Shown: in pieces, positions 11,568 to 22,272 of the stretch
Position numbering within the stretch: position 1 is the stretch's first letter
How the letters are laid out: each line of letters starts with the position of its first letter
Source: Mugil cephalus
Lineage: Eukaryota > Chordata > Actinopteri > Mugiliformes > Mugilidae
Assembly (NCBI RefSeq): GCF_022458985.1
Contig: NC_061771.1
Span: 26,528,001-26,592,000, forward strand
Direction: 5' to 3'
Length of the DNA stretch: 64,000 nucleotides
Made by a program: the position numbers and the translations under genes
Notes under the pieces: generated by a model
What the model was told of the DNA's origin: nothing
Database searches by the model: none
The model's input: only the letters and a program-made list of their open reading frames with translations

Positions 11568-14192
11568 TCACACAGCCAATTCCCCAGTGAGGCTGTTAAA
11601 TATTAGCCTTTTATCTTTCCTTTATCTACTTCAAATATATTGCGATACTGTTATCTGAATGAGTTCAAGCTATACTCTGGCTTTGAAATTCTGTTGTAGG
11701 GCAGCGTGTATGTGTGTAAAAGAAGTTTTTGTACAGCTTTAAAGCTAAAAAAAGAAAAAAAAAGACATAGCTTTTTGTATGTAAATGCGCCTTTGTCTGG
11801 TCATTACTTCCTCAATCGCTGTCTGAACGTTAGGGTTTGGTTGAAAGACTAAACACAGAGCTCCTGCCGCCTTAGGCACGATGAAGAGATTAAAAGAATG
11901 AAGTGTCTTCCTACAGATACGCGGGAATGTCGTGGCATGTGTGCGTGAGTGAGTCATATCAGGCTGTAGTAACAGGAGAAGAGCTAAAATAATATTGACA
12001 TTCAGGGGAAAGAGGAAGTGAGTTCACAGCTGACACCAGATAAGAGGAATTAACACACAGTTTCCAGTCAGATCTGTAGTAAACGGGGTATGTGTCAAAG
12101 AAATGAGTACAAATGCTGTTTTTTTTTTTTTTTTTTTTTAAGGGGGGGTACTTTTAATATACCCGGTGATCCAGCCAGGTGATGGAGTCTTCCACCTTTG
12201 TGTGCAGCTCACATGCGCCCCCTGTTGTCTCTTGCAAAAAAAAAAAAAAAAAAAAAAAACTGCAGATAAAGGTTTTGCCGTTTCGGAACTATTATTATAC
12301 GACCCACATGTCACATGTTTATGTGATCAGAATCTCTTTCACGTGTAGCGCTCGATGCCAGAACATGGGTCGAAGCGTGCGCGCGGAGCAGATCTCGACC
12401 TCGCCCACGTAGTAACCTTGCTGCCGTGATTTCGTCACGTCGTGTCGCAGTGACCAAGCTGTCCTGACCCAGGTCGGACTGACCCTTCAATAAGTGGGCA
12501 AACACGACCTCTCTCATTATTTAGCTTGTTACACAAAGTCTGTTATTATTATTATTATTATTATTATTTTCCACCAGGAATAATAGCAGTAATAAATTAC
12601 TAGTAAGTTGGAACATTCAGTTCAAATTAGTTCAACTCAACCGTGAAAATATTCTGTTTAAGTCATGGATTATCTAAATCAAGCTAGTTTGGTTTGACAG
12701 GTCAAGAATTCACTGAGTTTATTGGGCTGAGGGAGACTTTGTGTCGTGTATATAACAAGAAGAAGAAACAAGAGGAAGAACAGGAACAATAAGGAGACGA
12801 AGATTAAGAACAAGAGGTGAACAAGAAGGAGGAAGAGGGAAAGAACAAAAAGGAGAAGGTGAACAAGTAGATAGAAGAACAAGAGGAAGAAGAAGGTTGA
12901 GTCATTAGTCGTAAGGTCATTAGTCGAGCCCACTGTTGAGGGGTGTCCTGAGGTTGATAATTGAATGAATTTTGTTACTTCGAAAGTAATTCTGGGTCTC
13001 TGTTTTTTTCGTGTAGGTCTTAAGTTTAACCTGTAGTTGTCTTAAAAAGGTCTTAAAATTTCACTTGTTTAAACCTCCAGAAACTCTGCAAGAGGAAGAA
13101 GAAGAAGTTGCATTTTTAAATCTTGACCAACGGTGATTAAGACTTGTAGGAATGAGAAGTTGAAGCTAAAAACATCAAAAACCAAACCTGAACTTATGTT
13201 TGTACAGAAAAACTTTTTTTAAAAAAAAGAAAAACTCAACTGAAAAATACCTGTTTTAAAATACTCTCTCTAAATATACGACTGCATTTTCCAGCTGGTT
13301 GCTTTACCCTCTAGGCCTGCAGATGGCAGTAATGCATTGTTTAGGTTTGTGGATGATAATAAACCACCGAAGAAGAAGTCGAAGAAGCGGAAGTTAAGCT
13401 GCTAAAAGTAAATTAAATTCTTTCAGTCTGTTACATAGACTTTTAAATGGTTTGGCGTAATAAACAATGATTAATGTGGATGAGAGCAGCTTCTTTCACG
13501 GCATTTCTCTCTGTTTGTGTTTACTACTCGACATTTAACAACGAGCCGAGAGAAGCAGAAGAAGAAGGAGAAGACAGGTCGGTTTTGTTTCATGCTGTTT
13601 ACAAAGTTTAGTATCAGAAGGTAGGTCAGACCAATCAACCAAACTCCATTCTAAAAACAAGCGATTTATGACAAGATTCGTTCTTTTCCAGTGTAACTAC
13701 AAATAAAATAATAATTTAAAGTTTATATATCCATCTCTTGGATGAATCGGTTCTTTCGGCTTTATATTAAGTTAGAAATTAAAGATAAATTCATAAACTT
13801 AACAAAATTCATAGACAAAAAATACAATTATAAATGATAAAGTTTGTTTCCTGTGACTTGATGGGAACTTCCTCGTGTCCCTTCACGTGTTCTGAGTCAC
13901 AGCTGTGTGACCCTGAACACTAATACACTTATACATTAACTTATGACTGAACTCTTATTTTAGATTTGGTTAAAGGAGTTTTTCAGAACCCGTACCCACA
14001 TGTGGAACATCACACATCTCCATATATTATTTAAACCGGGTGGTTTAAATGTTTTTCCTTGTGTGTAACTATAATCTTGTTAAAAGTCCTGTGAACAATT
14101 CTGCTTTTCGGACGTTTTATATAAACACAAGTCTGTGTTTTTGGAAAATATTGTTCCTTTTTTTTTTCTTTCTTCTTTGTTAAAATATAAAA
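11568..14192. other. Gene-free, low-complexity rich stretch
   Basis: Holds a T-run (about 12118-12139), an A-run (about 12236-12259), an ATT run (12542-12569), a purine-rich GAA/GGA stretch (about 12756-12900) and an AGATGGCAGTAATGCA repeat fragment near 13320. The 84-codon minus ORF at 12679-12933 is the complement of the purine tract. No gene supported. Confidence 0.5.
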
Positions 14193-14360
14193 TTCAGGGT
14201 TCAGGGTTGTCAAACACATCTCAGTTCAGTGGCCACATCCAGCCCAGTTTGATCTTAAGTCGGCCGGACCAGCAACATGACATAATAACATATAAATAAC
14301 AACAACTCCAATTTTTCCCCTTAGTTTTAGTGCAAAAAAAAAAAAAGTACAATATGTAAA
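14193..14360 (+). mobile_element. hAT-like MITE fragment
   Basis: GTTGTCAAACACATCTCAG, GTGGCCACATCCAGCCCAG and TTTGATCTTAAGTCGGCCGG match the left half of the hAT-like element found complete at 30472-30776. The right terminus is missing. Confidence 0.55.
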
Positions 14361-14745
14361 TGTTTAAATTAGATGAACTTTTTTTTCCCACCTCAGTATT
14401 TTAAGAGGAACTTGAAATGTCTTAAGAAAAATAAGTGTAATAATTTGTGCACATTGCTGCCATCTGCTGTTTATTTCTGTGTCTATTGTGTTATGTTGTG
14501 TTGTGTCTGCAAGAAAAAGCTCTTCTCCATCTTTAAAATAGAAAGTGGTTGTTATATTGTGTATTTATTTCATTTGGTGCTTGTTCCTAATGAAGAAAAT
14601 AAAGTGCACCAGCTGTAAAATCAGTTTGATTAAACCTCTAATTTAGACATTACAGTATATTATTATAAAAGCATGAACTTTTACGGGTTAAAACAGTGAA
14701 GATTTGTCAAGGAACACACTCTCCTCCCCCTCCTCGCTCCGCAGC

Positions 14746-15758
14746 ATGTGCTCCGCCCTTCGCCGTCACGTCGTCTGGGAGTCCGACGGGCTGGTGGCCT
14801 ACCTCCACCCCCGGCCCTGGACCCCGGCCACCGTGGTCCTGGAGAGCAGCCGCCCCGGCCAACCCGGAGGCAGCATCTTCCACCTGGAGGAGCCGGAGTA
14901 CTTATCCTGGCTGCTGGGGGCCAGAGCCGTGGCAAAGCTGCTCTGTGACAGACTCCAGGTTCGGAGATGTGCGCTGGTCAGCAGACCCCACCGAGACCGA
15001 CCCGCCCAGGTGAGGGTTTCTAAATGTTTTTCCCGAGCTGTGCTGTGAAGTGAACCGCCTCTGAAGCGTCACTGTGGCCTCTGCAGATCCGTGTCCTCCC
15101 CCTACACGGCCTGGATGCAGAGTGGCGACCTCACGTGGCCGGAGAGGAGGAGCACAACGCCCACGACCCGGGGTACTCCACCTCCAAGACCGCCCCCCGA
15201 TGGAGCGACTCCAGCTTGACCGAAGTCCAGACCAGGATCCGAGCCAAGCTCCCGTCGCCGGACGCCCCGGCCGACCTGACCTTCCTCGGGGACGACCCCG
15301 CTCACCCCGGCCTGTTCCCCCGCATCATCCGGGGGGAGGAGCAGCACTGGCGGGTGTGGGACGACGAAGGGCACGTGGCCTTCCTCACCCCCTTCCCCAA
15401 CTCCCCCGGGTTCACCGTGCTGGTCCCCCGGCGACCTCTGACCTCGGACATATTCCGGCTGGAAAAGGGAGACTACGAGGGGCTGGCGCTCGCCGCCAGG
15501 AAGGTGTCGCGGCTCCTGGAGGAGGCGTTCGGCGCCTGGGGGGTGGCGCTTATCTTCGAGGGCTTCGAGATCGACTACGCTCACGCCAAGTTGATACCAC
15601 TGGTCCGGTCGCCGGGGGCGGAAGACGACGCCGCCGCCAAACCGACGCCGCCCCCCCGGTTTTTCCCCGCGTACCCCGGATACGTGACCTCAGAGGACGG
15701 ACCTGAAGCCAGCGCGGACGACCTGAGGGCGACGCACGATAAAATAACTCAGATCTGA
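14746..15758 (+). CDS. Two-exon HIT-like domain protein, 311 aa
   Basis: Exons 14746-15009 (88 codons, phase 0) and 15087-15758, joined across a 77-bp GTGAGG...CTGCAG intron. The HIT fold is the histidine-triad nucleotide hydrolase/transferase fold. Seen: an N-terminal HIT-like half (about residues 1-100; YLHPRPWTPATVVLE and RVLPLHGLDAEW) and a second HIT-like half (about 160-275; PNSPGFTVLVPR and EIDYAHAKLIPL). In the second half only one histidine of the HxHxH triad remains, as H-A-K at about residue 254, as in some bacterial and fungal HIT-like proteins recalled from memory. The catalytic role is therefore doubtful. ATG 14746 lies one base after a strong acceptor (CTCCTCGCTCCGCAG), so an upstream 5' UTR exon is likely. 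The CDS is very GC-rich against AT-rich flanks. Gene name not recognised. Confidence 0.85.
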
Positions 15759-15962
15759 CTCTGTTACGTGAAGTTTGATCAGTTCTGATTTATACATTTG
15801 TGTAAAAATGTTGCAAATTTAACTAATGTGCATGTTTTTCTATTTGAAATTGTACATTTTCTAACCAAGAACCACATTTTTCACTTAAATTTTGTTACAA
15901 ATGTTTTATAAGATGACAAAAAAATGTAAGTTTTGATTAAAATAAAGACACATATATATAAA
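15759..15962 (+). other. 3' UTR of the HIT-like gene
   Basis: Short AT-rich 3' UTR after TGA at 15756-15758, ending shortly past the poly(A) signal at 15941. An AT dinucleotide tract follows near 15952-15960 and again near 16016-16035. Confidence 0.65.
15941..15946 (+). terminator. Polyadenylation signal of HIT-like gene
   Basis: AATAAA 183 bases after the stop. It is the only canonical signal on this strand in the immediate downstream sequence. Confidence 0.7.
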
Positions 15963-17391
15963 TTCTTCATATTTTTTAATTTTCATGTTCACCAAAAGTG
16001 CCATACAAATAATATAAATATATATATATATATATTTGTCCGTTTGTGAACTCAGTTTAATCGTCTGCATTACATTGCATTTGCCGCTCTTTAATTACAC
16101 AGCGTTGGGCATTTAGCTCGTTAACTTACATAATTGTCACGGTCACTCGTTGCTGCTGCTAATTGGTCCCTCTGTGTGTCCCTGATTATGAGGCTGAACT
16201 CATGTATTAAATGAACTAAGTGCTTAATCAGGGCTCTGCAGACCAGGCGCTGCCCCGGGCCGTCATTAAAACACGCTGATACTGATAATGAGACGGGTTT
16301 TCTGGCGCCAGTCGCCTTGAGACAAAACACAGAACAGAGAATAATGTTTTAATTATTTACGTTTCTTGAAGTCTCGTCTATTTTAGATAACGACGTCTTT
16401 TGTTACCGACTACGCCTCCGTCCTGGGAGATTTGTAAGTGGAAGGTTTAAGTTTACAAAGAATTATAAGTAATTCTGCGTTTTTAAAGTTGTCATGTATA
16501 TTTAGGGGCAACACATATATTCACTATGGATTTCAATTTTTTTCTTCTTTTTTTTGTCAGCAAACTAGTCTGGATTTTATTTATTTTCTGATAATTATTT
16601 GAATCACTGGAATTTTATCTGTTATTATTGTCATTATTAATCTATTTATTTATTTGCAGTTGTGACATTATTAAAATCCAACTAAATAATTGCGTAATGT
16701 TTTTGGATAATAAATCAAAAAATGTCTGTGAATAAAACTGACTAAACTGGTCCATTGTCATTGGTTTAATTTAGAAAATAAACTTTATTATTTAGAGTCA
16801 GTTAAATGACAATGATGTTGTGAATGAGTTAACTACTATTTACATTTATATATAGAGAGAGAGTAGATTAAAGGGCGTAAATGGAGCTTAACACTACTCT
16901 GGTGGCTGTTTTTACCAACATCAGTAAGTACAGTTTGTTTTATCTAAGATTGTCCAGTCAACTGTGAAGAAGAGTTTATCTGCAGCTACTACCCACCCTA
17001 ACCCCACAGTAACATTAAACTTTGCCTTAAAATAACCTTAAAAACCCTATTAAAACCTTATTAAAATGTTATATTTTCCATAGAGTGAGCGTGTCATGTG
17101 CATATAAAGTGTGTTGTGATGTCATAGCATGAAGGATCCACAGTTTACACGTTTCACATTTTCTGTTTTAATGAAAATATTATTTCATATGGAAGCCAGG
17201 AGCCGAATAAATATGATGTCAACCACAAGACAGAGAGGTTTAGTTCATTATGTTCACTTTAAAAAGTTTAGTCATTTAGTTTTATGTCTGAAGTACATGG
17301 AGGTCCCACATGGGTCCACCAGAGAGGAAGTATTTACTTTCTACAACAAACTATCCATAAATGTTCTTGGGTGAATTTTCCAAAATGCGAT
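15963..17391. other. AT-rich intergenic stretch
   Basis: No gene or defined repeat seen. The 81-codon ORF at 17129-17374 lacks any recognisable domain. The region between the two opposed genes must hold the 3' end of the minus-strand GPCR-like gene, but no convincing poly(A) site was picked. Confidence 0.45.
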
Positions 17392-19048
17392 TCATGACCG
17401 GATGTGACCGACGTCGAGTGGCTTCTCGGAGGAGCTCCGCCCGCAGCACCCGCCCTCCCCGCGCTCCATCTTTGAGATGTAGAGGAGCGGCTCGATGCTG
17501 CAGCTCAGGTCCATGATGGTGAACACGCTGACGGCGATCTTACAGCGGTACTCCACGAACGAGTAGTACGGCACGAAGGGCATGAGCGCCACGGGCGGCA
17601 GGTAGTTGAGCACGATGATGGCCATGATGGTCAGCACCATCCTGAAGGCCCTCTTCTTCACCGGGTGCATCTCCTCCTTCCCGGCCACGGAGCGCCGCAG
17701 GGCCCAGATGACGGAGACGTTGCAGAAGACCATGACTGAAAACGAGAAGAGGATGACTCCGCTGAAGACCCCGGTGACGCTCATGATCCCGAGGACGCCC
17801 TTGGTCACGGCGTAGGCCAGGATCAGGCCCCAGGTCGCCGCGGAGACGCAGATGCGGATCTTGTTGTCACGGACCCGAGTGAACAGCACCGGGTGGACCA
17901 CGGCCGTGTAGCGGTCCAGACAGATGCAGACCTACGGCAGCAAACGGGAAGGAGGATGGTGTATTACACTGATCAGGCATAACATTATGACCACCTAATG
18001 GGGGGGTCTTTGGGTCGTATGGGTTGAGGGGAGGGGCCTCTGGTGGATCATCTCAGGGATACTTGATCAGTCCATCAGGTCAACACCTTTTGACATGTTT
18101 TTCACATTTTCTTTTTTAGTCGCATCCTGCTGGAGATGTTTGCTGCCATCAAGGAGTGTCATTGCTATGGGGTGGGGGGGTGCCTGGTCTGGTCTAGGTG
18201 GGTGGTACACGTCTAAGTAACATCCACACCAATGCCAGCTCCAAAGGTTCCTCAGCAGAACATTGAATTGTCACAATATAGTCAATGTTTCAATTACCAT
18301 CAGGTCGACCGGGTCACTTATGACCCGTCAGTGGTCATAATGTTGTGGCCGATCTGTGTATATAACAAGAAAAATGAAAATAACACTTGACCGATTTCAA
18401 GACGTCAACTGCTTCATCTAAAACAAAAAACAAAAAAACCAACTGATCTGGTTTGAGTTTTCTTAGATGTTCACTGCTCATCTGAAGTTCAGTTCACAAA
18501 TAAAGAAGCAAACACGTCGAGATGGACTGAGAATCTTCACATATATAAATAAACAGTATATATATTTAACTGCTTTGGCTTTTTTTTGGTAAAAACTGGG
18601 CCGAACATTCAATCAAACTGAAATAAAAAAACAATCCCTGGACGTTCTAAACAACATAAACTCACAAACCCACACGACTCACCAGAAAGAGCGGCGCCAC
18701 GTCCTTGACCCCGTACGCGAATCTCTGAAGGACCCAGACGCCGCCGTCGTCCAGCAGCAGCCTGTTGACCATGTCCACGGGTGTCATCAGGCAGAAGTAG
18801 GCGTCGAGGACGGCCAGGTTGAAGATGAAGATGTCCGACGTGGAGGCGTCGCTCTTCTTCCTGGCGATGTGCCACATGACCAGGAGGTTGCACGGCGTCC
18901 CCACGGCCAGGTTGAACACCTTGCCCCCGAAGTAGAAAATGAAGGCGTAGGGGGCCACGGCGCAGACCGGGTACTGGTACCAAGGCGGAGGGCCGTGGGG
19001 GTCCTGGGAGGCGGTGGAGTTCACCGGCAGGTCGGTGTGGTTGGACAT
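17392..19048 (-). CDS. Divergent class A GPCR-like receptor, 301 aa, two exons
   Basis: Exon 1 is 18683-19048 (122 codons) and exon 2 is 17392-17931, both phase 0, across a 751-bp intron (GTGAGT...CCGTAG). A seven-helix plasma-membrane receptor fold is predicted. Seen: N-glycosylation sites at N3 and N10; TM1 about 30-59; TM2 about 70-95 (FNLAVLD); TM3 with intact LDRY (R129); TM4 with W161 region ATWGLILAY; TM6 after HPVKKRAFR with LNYLPP in place of CWxP; TM7 SIEPLLYIS in place of NPxxY. Odd: the 3.25 position is V, not C, and only about five residues separate TM4 from TM5, so extracellular loop 2 and its disulfide appear absent. Closest in feel to P2Y-like delta-group receptors. Shares the HPVKKRAFR signature with the gene at 21380. 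Ligand and name unknown. A family A MITE fills about half the intron. Confidence 0.85.
17965..18360 (+). mobile_element. Family A MITE, copy 4, inside GPCR-like intron
   Basis: Complete copy: starts TACACTGATCAGGCATAACA and ends GGCCGATCTGTGTA, with TA at both ends. Internal blocks GTATGGGTTGAGGGGAGGGG, CAGGTCAACACC and CATCAAGGAGTGTCATTGC match other copies. Its left end lies only about 34 bases before the minus-strand gene's splice acceptor (17932). Confidence 0.85.
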
Positions 19049-19973
19049 CGTGGAGTGGAGGATGGAGGAGGAAGGAGCTACAAGAAGGAAAGTTGGTAAA
19101 TGTAAAGTAATTTTTTACCCCAAAAAGCGTGTTCCAATGTTAACCTGGTCTTCAGAGGACAGTACAGTTAAAACCAGACACCACAACGAACCATCTTACC
19201 TTCAGAGCGTTCACGGTTTCCTACTCCACCTACTACAGTACTGTGTTTACCTGTAGAAGATTCTGCTTTGAAGACTTATAAACTCACTTCGCAGACACTA
19301 ACGTCACCTTTTATCTTGTACCAACCGAGCTGTGATTGGCCAGAGATGCCAAACAGATCCACTGAGATGTTTTCAGCAACTGGACGATATTGGTTCTTGC
19401 GTTGCCGCAGGGTTTAAAGTTAATTATCTTCACGCCGTATGCCCTCGTCTTCAGGGCTCTTCAAACTAACTGCCTGATGAGCATAACGCTCTCGAGTCAA
19501 TAAAACCCTTTTAAATTGGCCGCTCAGTTCAGTCTCATGGTTTCTTCAGGGCTTGCTCATTTTTGTTCTCCGATTTTTCCATTTGGGGTTCGAAGAGTTG
19601 TAAGGAGAGTAGCTGATCCCAGGTTTGTCCCTGTGGGTACCGCACAAACAGCAGCGCTGCAGCTGAAGATTCATCTCACTGATGCAACTCTACCCCAGTA
19701 AACAGGTGATGCATAAGTTGAGCAGAAATGAGAAATCTAATGCAAGGTGTTACTAGACTAAGGGTTAAGACGGGAAACCCTGGGGAATGCATATACCGTA
19801 CGCTTGCAAAGCCACTTAGATGAACCGTGCATCAACTAGCAAAACGTCCACACAAGTTTTGTGAAAAGATTTGTCTTGTAGCATGTGAGCATTTCTTGGT
19901 GATCCAATGTAGGACTCGCGCTGATAGGAGCACATTCTCCTCGGTTTCTTCACTTTTGAGCATTTTCTTGTAA
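19049..19973. other. 5' flank of minus-strand GPCR-like gene
   Basis: Should contain the promoter and 5' UTR of the receptor gene ending at 19048. No TATA box or splice-linked 5' exon was convincing. No repeat recognised. Confidence 0.4.
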
Positions 19974-20293
19974 AATAACATCATGACCATCTTCCTAATA
20001 TTGTTTAAGTCTCCCTTGTGCCTCCAAAACAACTGTGACTCATCAGAGAATGGACATGGTCCTTTGGGAGGGCGTCCTGTGGTGTCTGGAAACAGATACT
20101 TGTTTGGGATTGAGTGAATTTGGAGGCCAGGTCAACACCTACACAATACAATGTTCTAGTCACAACTGTTTTGGAGGCACAAGGGTAGAAATACACAATA
20201 TTTGGAAGGTGGTCATAATGTTATGCCTGATCAGTGTAACATAATACATTAACAAGGACCAAAACTCGAATAACGTTGTGCCTGATCGGTGTA
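19974..20293. mobile_element. Family A MITE, copy 5, fold-back derivative
   Basis: The left arm (about 19974-20045) carries the family terminus ATGACCATCTTCCTAATATT and CTTGTGCCTCCAAAACAAC. The right arm (about 20158-20238) is its reverse complement, with GTTTTGGAGGCACAAGGG, ATTTGGAAGGTGGTCATAAT and GCCTGATCAGTGTA. An isolated extra terminus (GTGCCTGATCGGTGTA) sits at 20278-20293. Confidence 0.75.
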
Positions 20294-21199
20294 CATCTTG
20301 TAAAGTTTTGTTCTCCTTTTGTTGACCTTTTCGTTACAAACAGCATGATCCGTTTTAAATTGCTCATTCGAGGTAAAATCTCACAACCAAATTCAGCGTG
20401 AAGGCAGAAGAGGTGTCTGTCGGTTTTAAATGTGGGTATTCAAATGTGGTGAGTTAATGTCCATGAAGAGCCTGGTTTCTGTCAGGAGGTTGTCAGTGGT
20501 CACCTGTAACCTCTGCCTGAATCCTCAGTGTCCTGGTGAAAGATGCACCGATTTGGAAACGGTAACGTGACTTTAAATTACATTAAACTTTCTTAAAACT
20601 TAAGACTTTCTCTGCCTCTAATATGGTAAGAACAAAGGTAATTTAACTAATAACACTATTCACTATTACTGTTAAAGCACCATTTAAACTCTTTTCTTTT
20701 AGCTTTTTTTGTGTGTTAACATCACGTGTTTGGTTCTGCAAATAGAATAAAAGGAATATTTGGTGTAGCTGAACGCATAAGACGCAAAAGAAGGGACGCT
20801 GTAGACATATGAATGATCCAATCTGGAGCTGAGACACCACATGCTTTTGTATTTTCTACTGGGCATTAAAGCCCTAGTGTTTTTCTAAACTGCACACATT
20901 GTACGGGATGTTAAAACTGAGAGTTTATAATAAATATTAGCATCAATTAGTGTGATTCACACCTTAAAAACAGTGATATTTGTCCTCGCCAGCCCTGGCA
21001 GAGACACTTCTTAAGGCTCAACACGTTATTTATGGTGAGCCCCGTTGTCCACCATGAACCAGAACCAGAACCAGAACCAGAACAACGACGGTGTTGAACG
21101 AGCATCATTTGGGTGGATTTGCATCCCGTTCACAAACTAAACAGGGTGTGGAAAAGAACACCTGCCGTGAGATATGCAAAGCGAGGATGAAATGTCAAC
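20294..21199. other. Gene-free stretch with AACCAG hexamer array
   Basis: Five tandem AACCAG-type hexamers at 21056-21084; otherwise nothing recognised. It probably includes the upstream non-coding region of the plus-strand GPCR-like gene. Confidence 0.45.
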
Positions 21200-21293
21200 C
21201 TATGGGACCCGAAGGCCCATGTCCATTTTCTGCTGAGTCACAACTGTGCGCAGACCTATGCAACATAAGGAAGGTGGTCATAATGTTGGCGTA
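21200..21293 (-). mobile_element. Family A MITE, copy 6, end fragment
   Basis: Only one end survives: GGCCCATGTCCATTTTCTG, TGAGTCACAACTG, AGGAAGGTGGTCATAATGTT and GGCGTA. The internal ATGCCTGATC of the terminus is deleted. It lies about 60 bases upstream of a splice acceptor used by the next gene. Confidence 0.6.
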
Positions 21294-21379
21294 TATCAGG
21301 GGAAACGGACAGATTTGTTAGGGTGATATAACACGTCTGTTCATAGTTCTCTCTTTTGACAGATACTCAACTCAAACCA

Positions 21380-22177
21380 ATGGAAAACCTCAACGACACA
21401 GTGCGACTCCGCGACGTATCTGCCGTCGCCTGGTACTACCTCCCCACGGTGGTGACCGTACCAGTCCTGGGCGTCCCAGCCAACGCTCTGGTCGTACGCC
21501 TCCTGCTGGGCAAACCGGGCATCTGCTCCACCTCGGACATCTTCACGCTGAACCTGTCCATACTTGACATGCTGGTCTGCGTCCTCCTCGTCCTGGAGTA
21601 CGTACGTTTCCTGTGCAAGCAGACGCTGGAGGCCGCCAACTTCCTGACGTGGGGCTTGAGCCAGGGAGGGGGGCCTACGATGCTCTGCCTCATGAGCGTG
21701 GACAGCTACGTGGCCGTCTGCCACCCGCTGGCCTACCACTGGCTCAAAGATCCCAAGCTGAGATTGTCAATGTGCCTGCTGGTGGACGCCTCGTCCGTGG
21801 CCTACTGCTGCATGGTGAAAATCTCGTCGTTGCGCAAGTGGCACGTGATGCTGGTGATCCTGTGCACCGACATCCTGATCATATCAGCCTGCAAAGTCCT
21901 CATCCTCAAGTCCCTCCGCCGCTCCGGGCCCGGCAAGAAGGAGGTCCACCCCGTGAAGAAGCGGGCGTTCAGGGTGGCGCTGACCGCGTTCGTGCTGGTC
22001 AACTTCCACTACCTGCCGCCGATCGCTGAGTACATGCTGAGGCAGTACGGCCCCAGCCACTTCAGGCCCTTCTCGGTGGTCACCGGCGTGGCCTTCGCCG
22101 CTCTCTCCATGAGCAGCGTGGTCCAGCCTCTGTCTTACCTCACCCGGACCAAGCAGCTGCCGAAGGTGAGGTGCTGA
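21380..22177 (+). CDS. Divergent class A GPCR-like receptor, 265 aa, single coding exon
   Basis: Intronless CDS from ATG 21380 to TGA. The in-frame extension upstream begins with a non-ATG codon and crosses an acceptor (CTCTCTTTTGACAG, ending 21362), so a 5' UTR exon is likely. Seen: N-glycosylation site NDT; TM1 near 18-44 (GVPANALVV); TM2 near 52-75 (FTLNLSILD); TM3 ending VDSYVAVCHP; HPVKKRAFR before TM6; NFHYLPP in TM6; VVQPLSYL in TM7. Odd: the DRY arginine (3.50) is serine (S109), W4.50 aligns with aspartate, 3.25 is glutamate, and TM4-TM5 are joined with almost no extracellular loop 2, as in the paralogue at 17392. Codons are GC-rich and the frame is open, so it is probably functional rather than a pseudogene, but canonical G-protein coupling looks unlikely. 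Name not recognised. Confidence 0.85.
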   Translation: MENLNDTVRLRDVSAVAWYYLPTVVTVPVLGVPANALVVRLLLGKPGICSTSDIFTLNLSILDMLVCVLLVLEYVRFLCKQTLEAANFLTWGLSQGGGPTMLCLMSVDSYVAVCHPLAYHWLKDPKLRLSMCLLVDASSVAYCCMVKISSLRKWHVMLVILCTDILIISACKVLILKSLRRSGPGKKEVHPVKKRAFRVALTAFVLVNFHYLPPIAEYMLRQYGPSHFRPFSVVTGVAFAALSMSSVVQPLSYLTRTKQLPKVRC

Positions 22178-22272
22178 GACGGGAGCTCAGAACGGGAAAA
22201 AAAAAAAAAAAACGTTTCCTGATCTCAAAATCTGATCTGCAGCCTGCGCGGTACAGCAAGACGTCAATGTTT

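Noticed and set aside
12679..12933. 84-codon Leu/Phe-rich minus ORF that looks like membrane segments
   Set aside because: It is the complement of a purine-rich GAA/GGA tract. The hydrophobicity is a composition effect.
15074..15706. 210-codon plus ORF overlapping the HIT-like exon 2
   Set aside because: It is a different frame of the same GC-rich exon, rich in Arg and Pro, and does not join any frame-compatible upstream exon. The other frame carries the HIT motif.
18869..19099. 76-codon plus ORF opposite the GPCR-like exon 1
   Set aside because: It is the antisense shadow of the coding exon.
21056..21084. AACCAG array as CRISPR or telomeric repeat
   Set aside because: It is a plain hexamer tandem with no spacers, and the unit is not TTAGGG.
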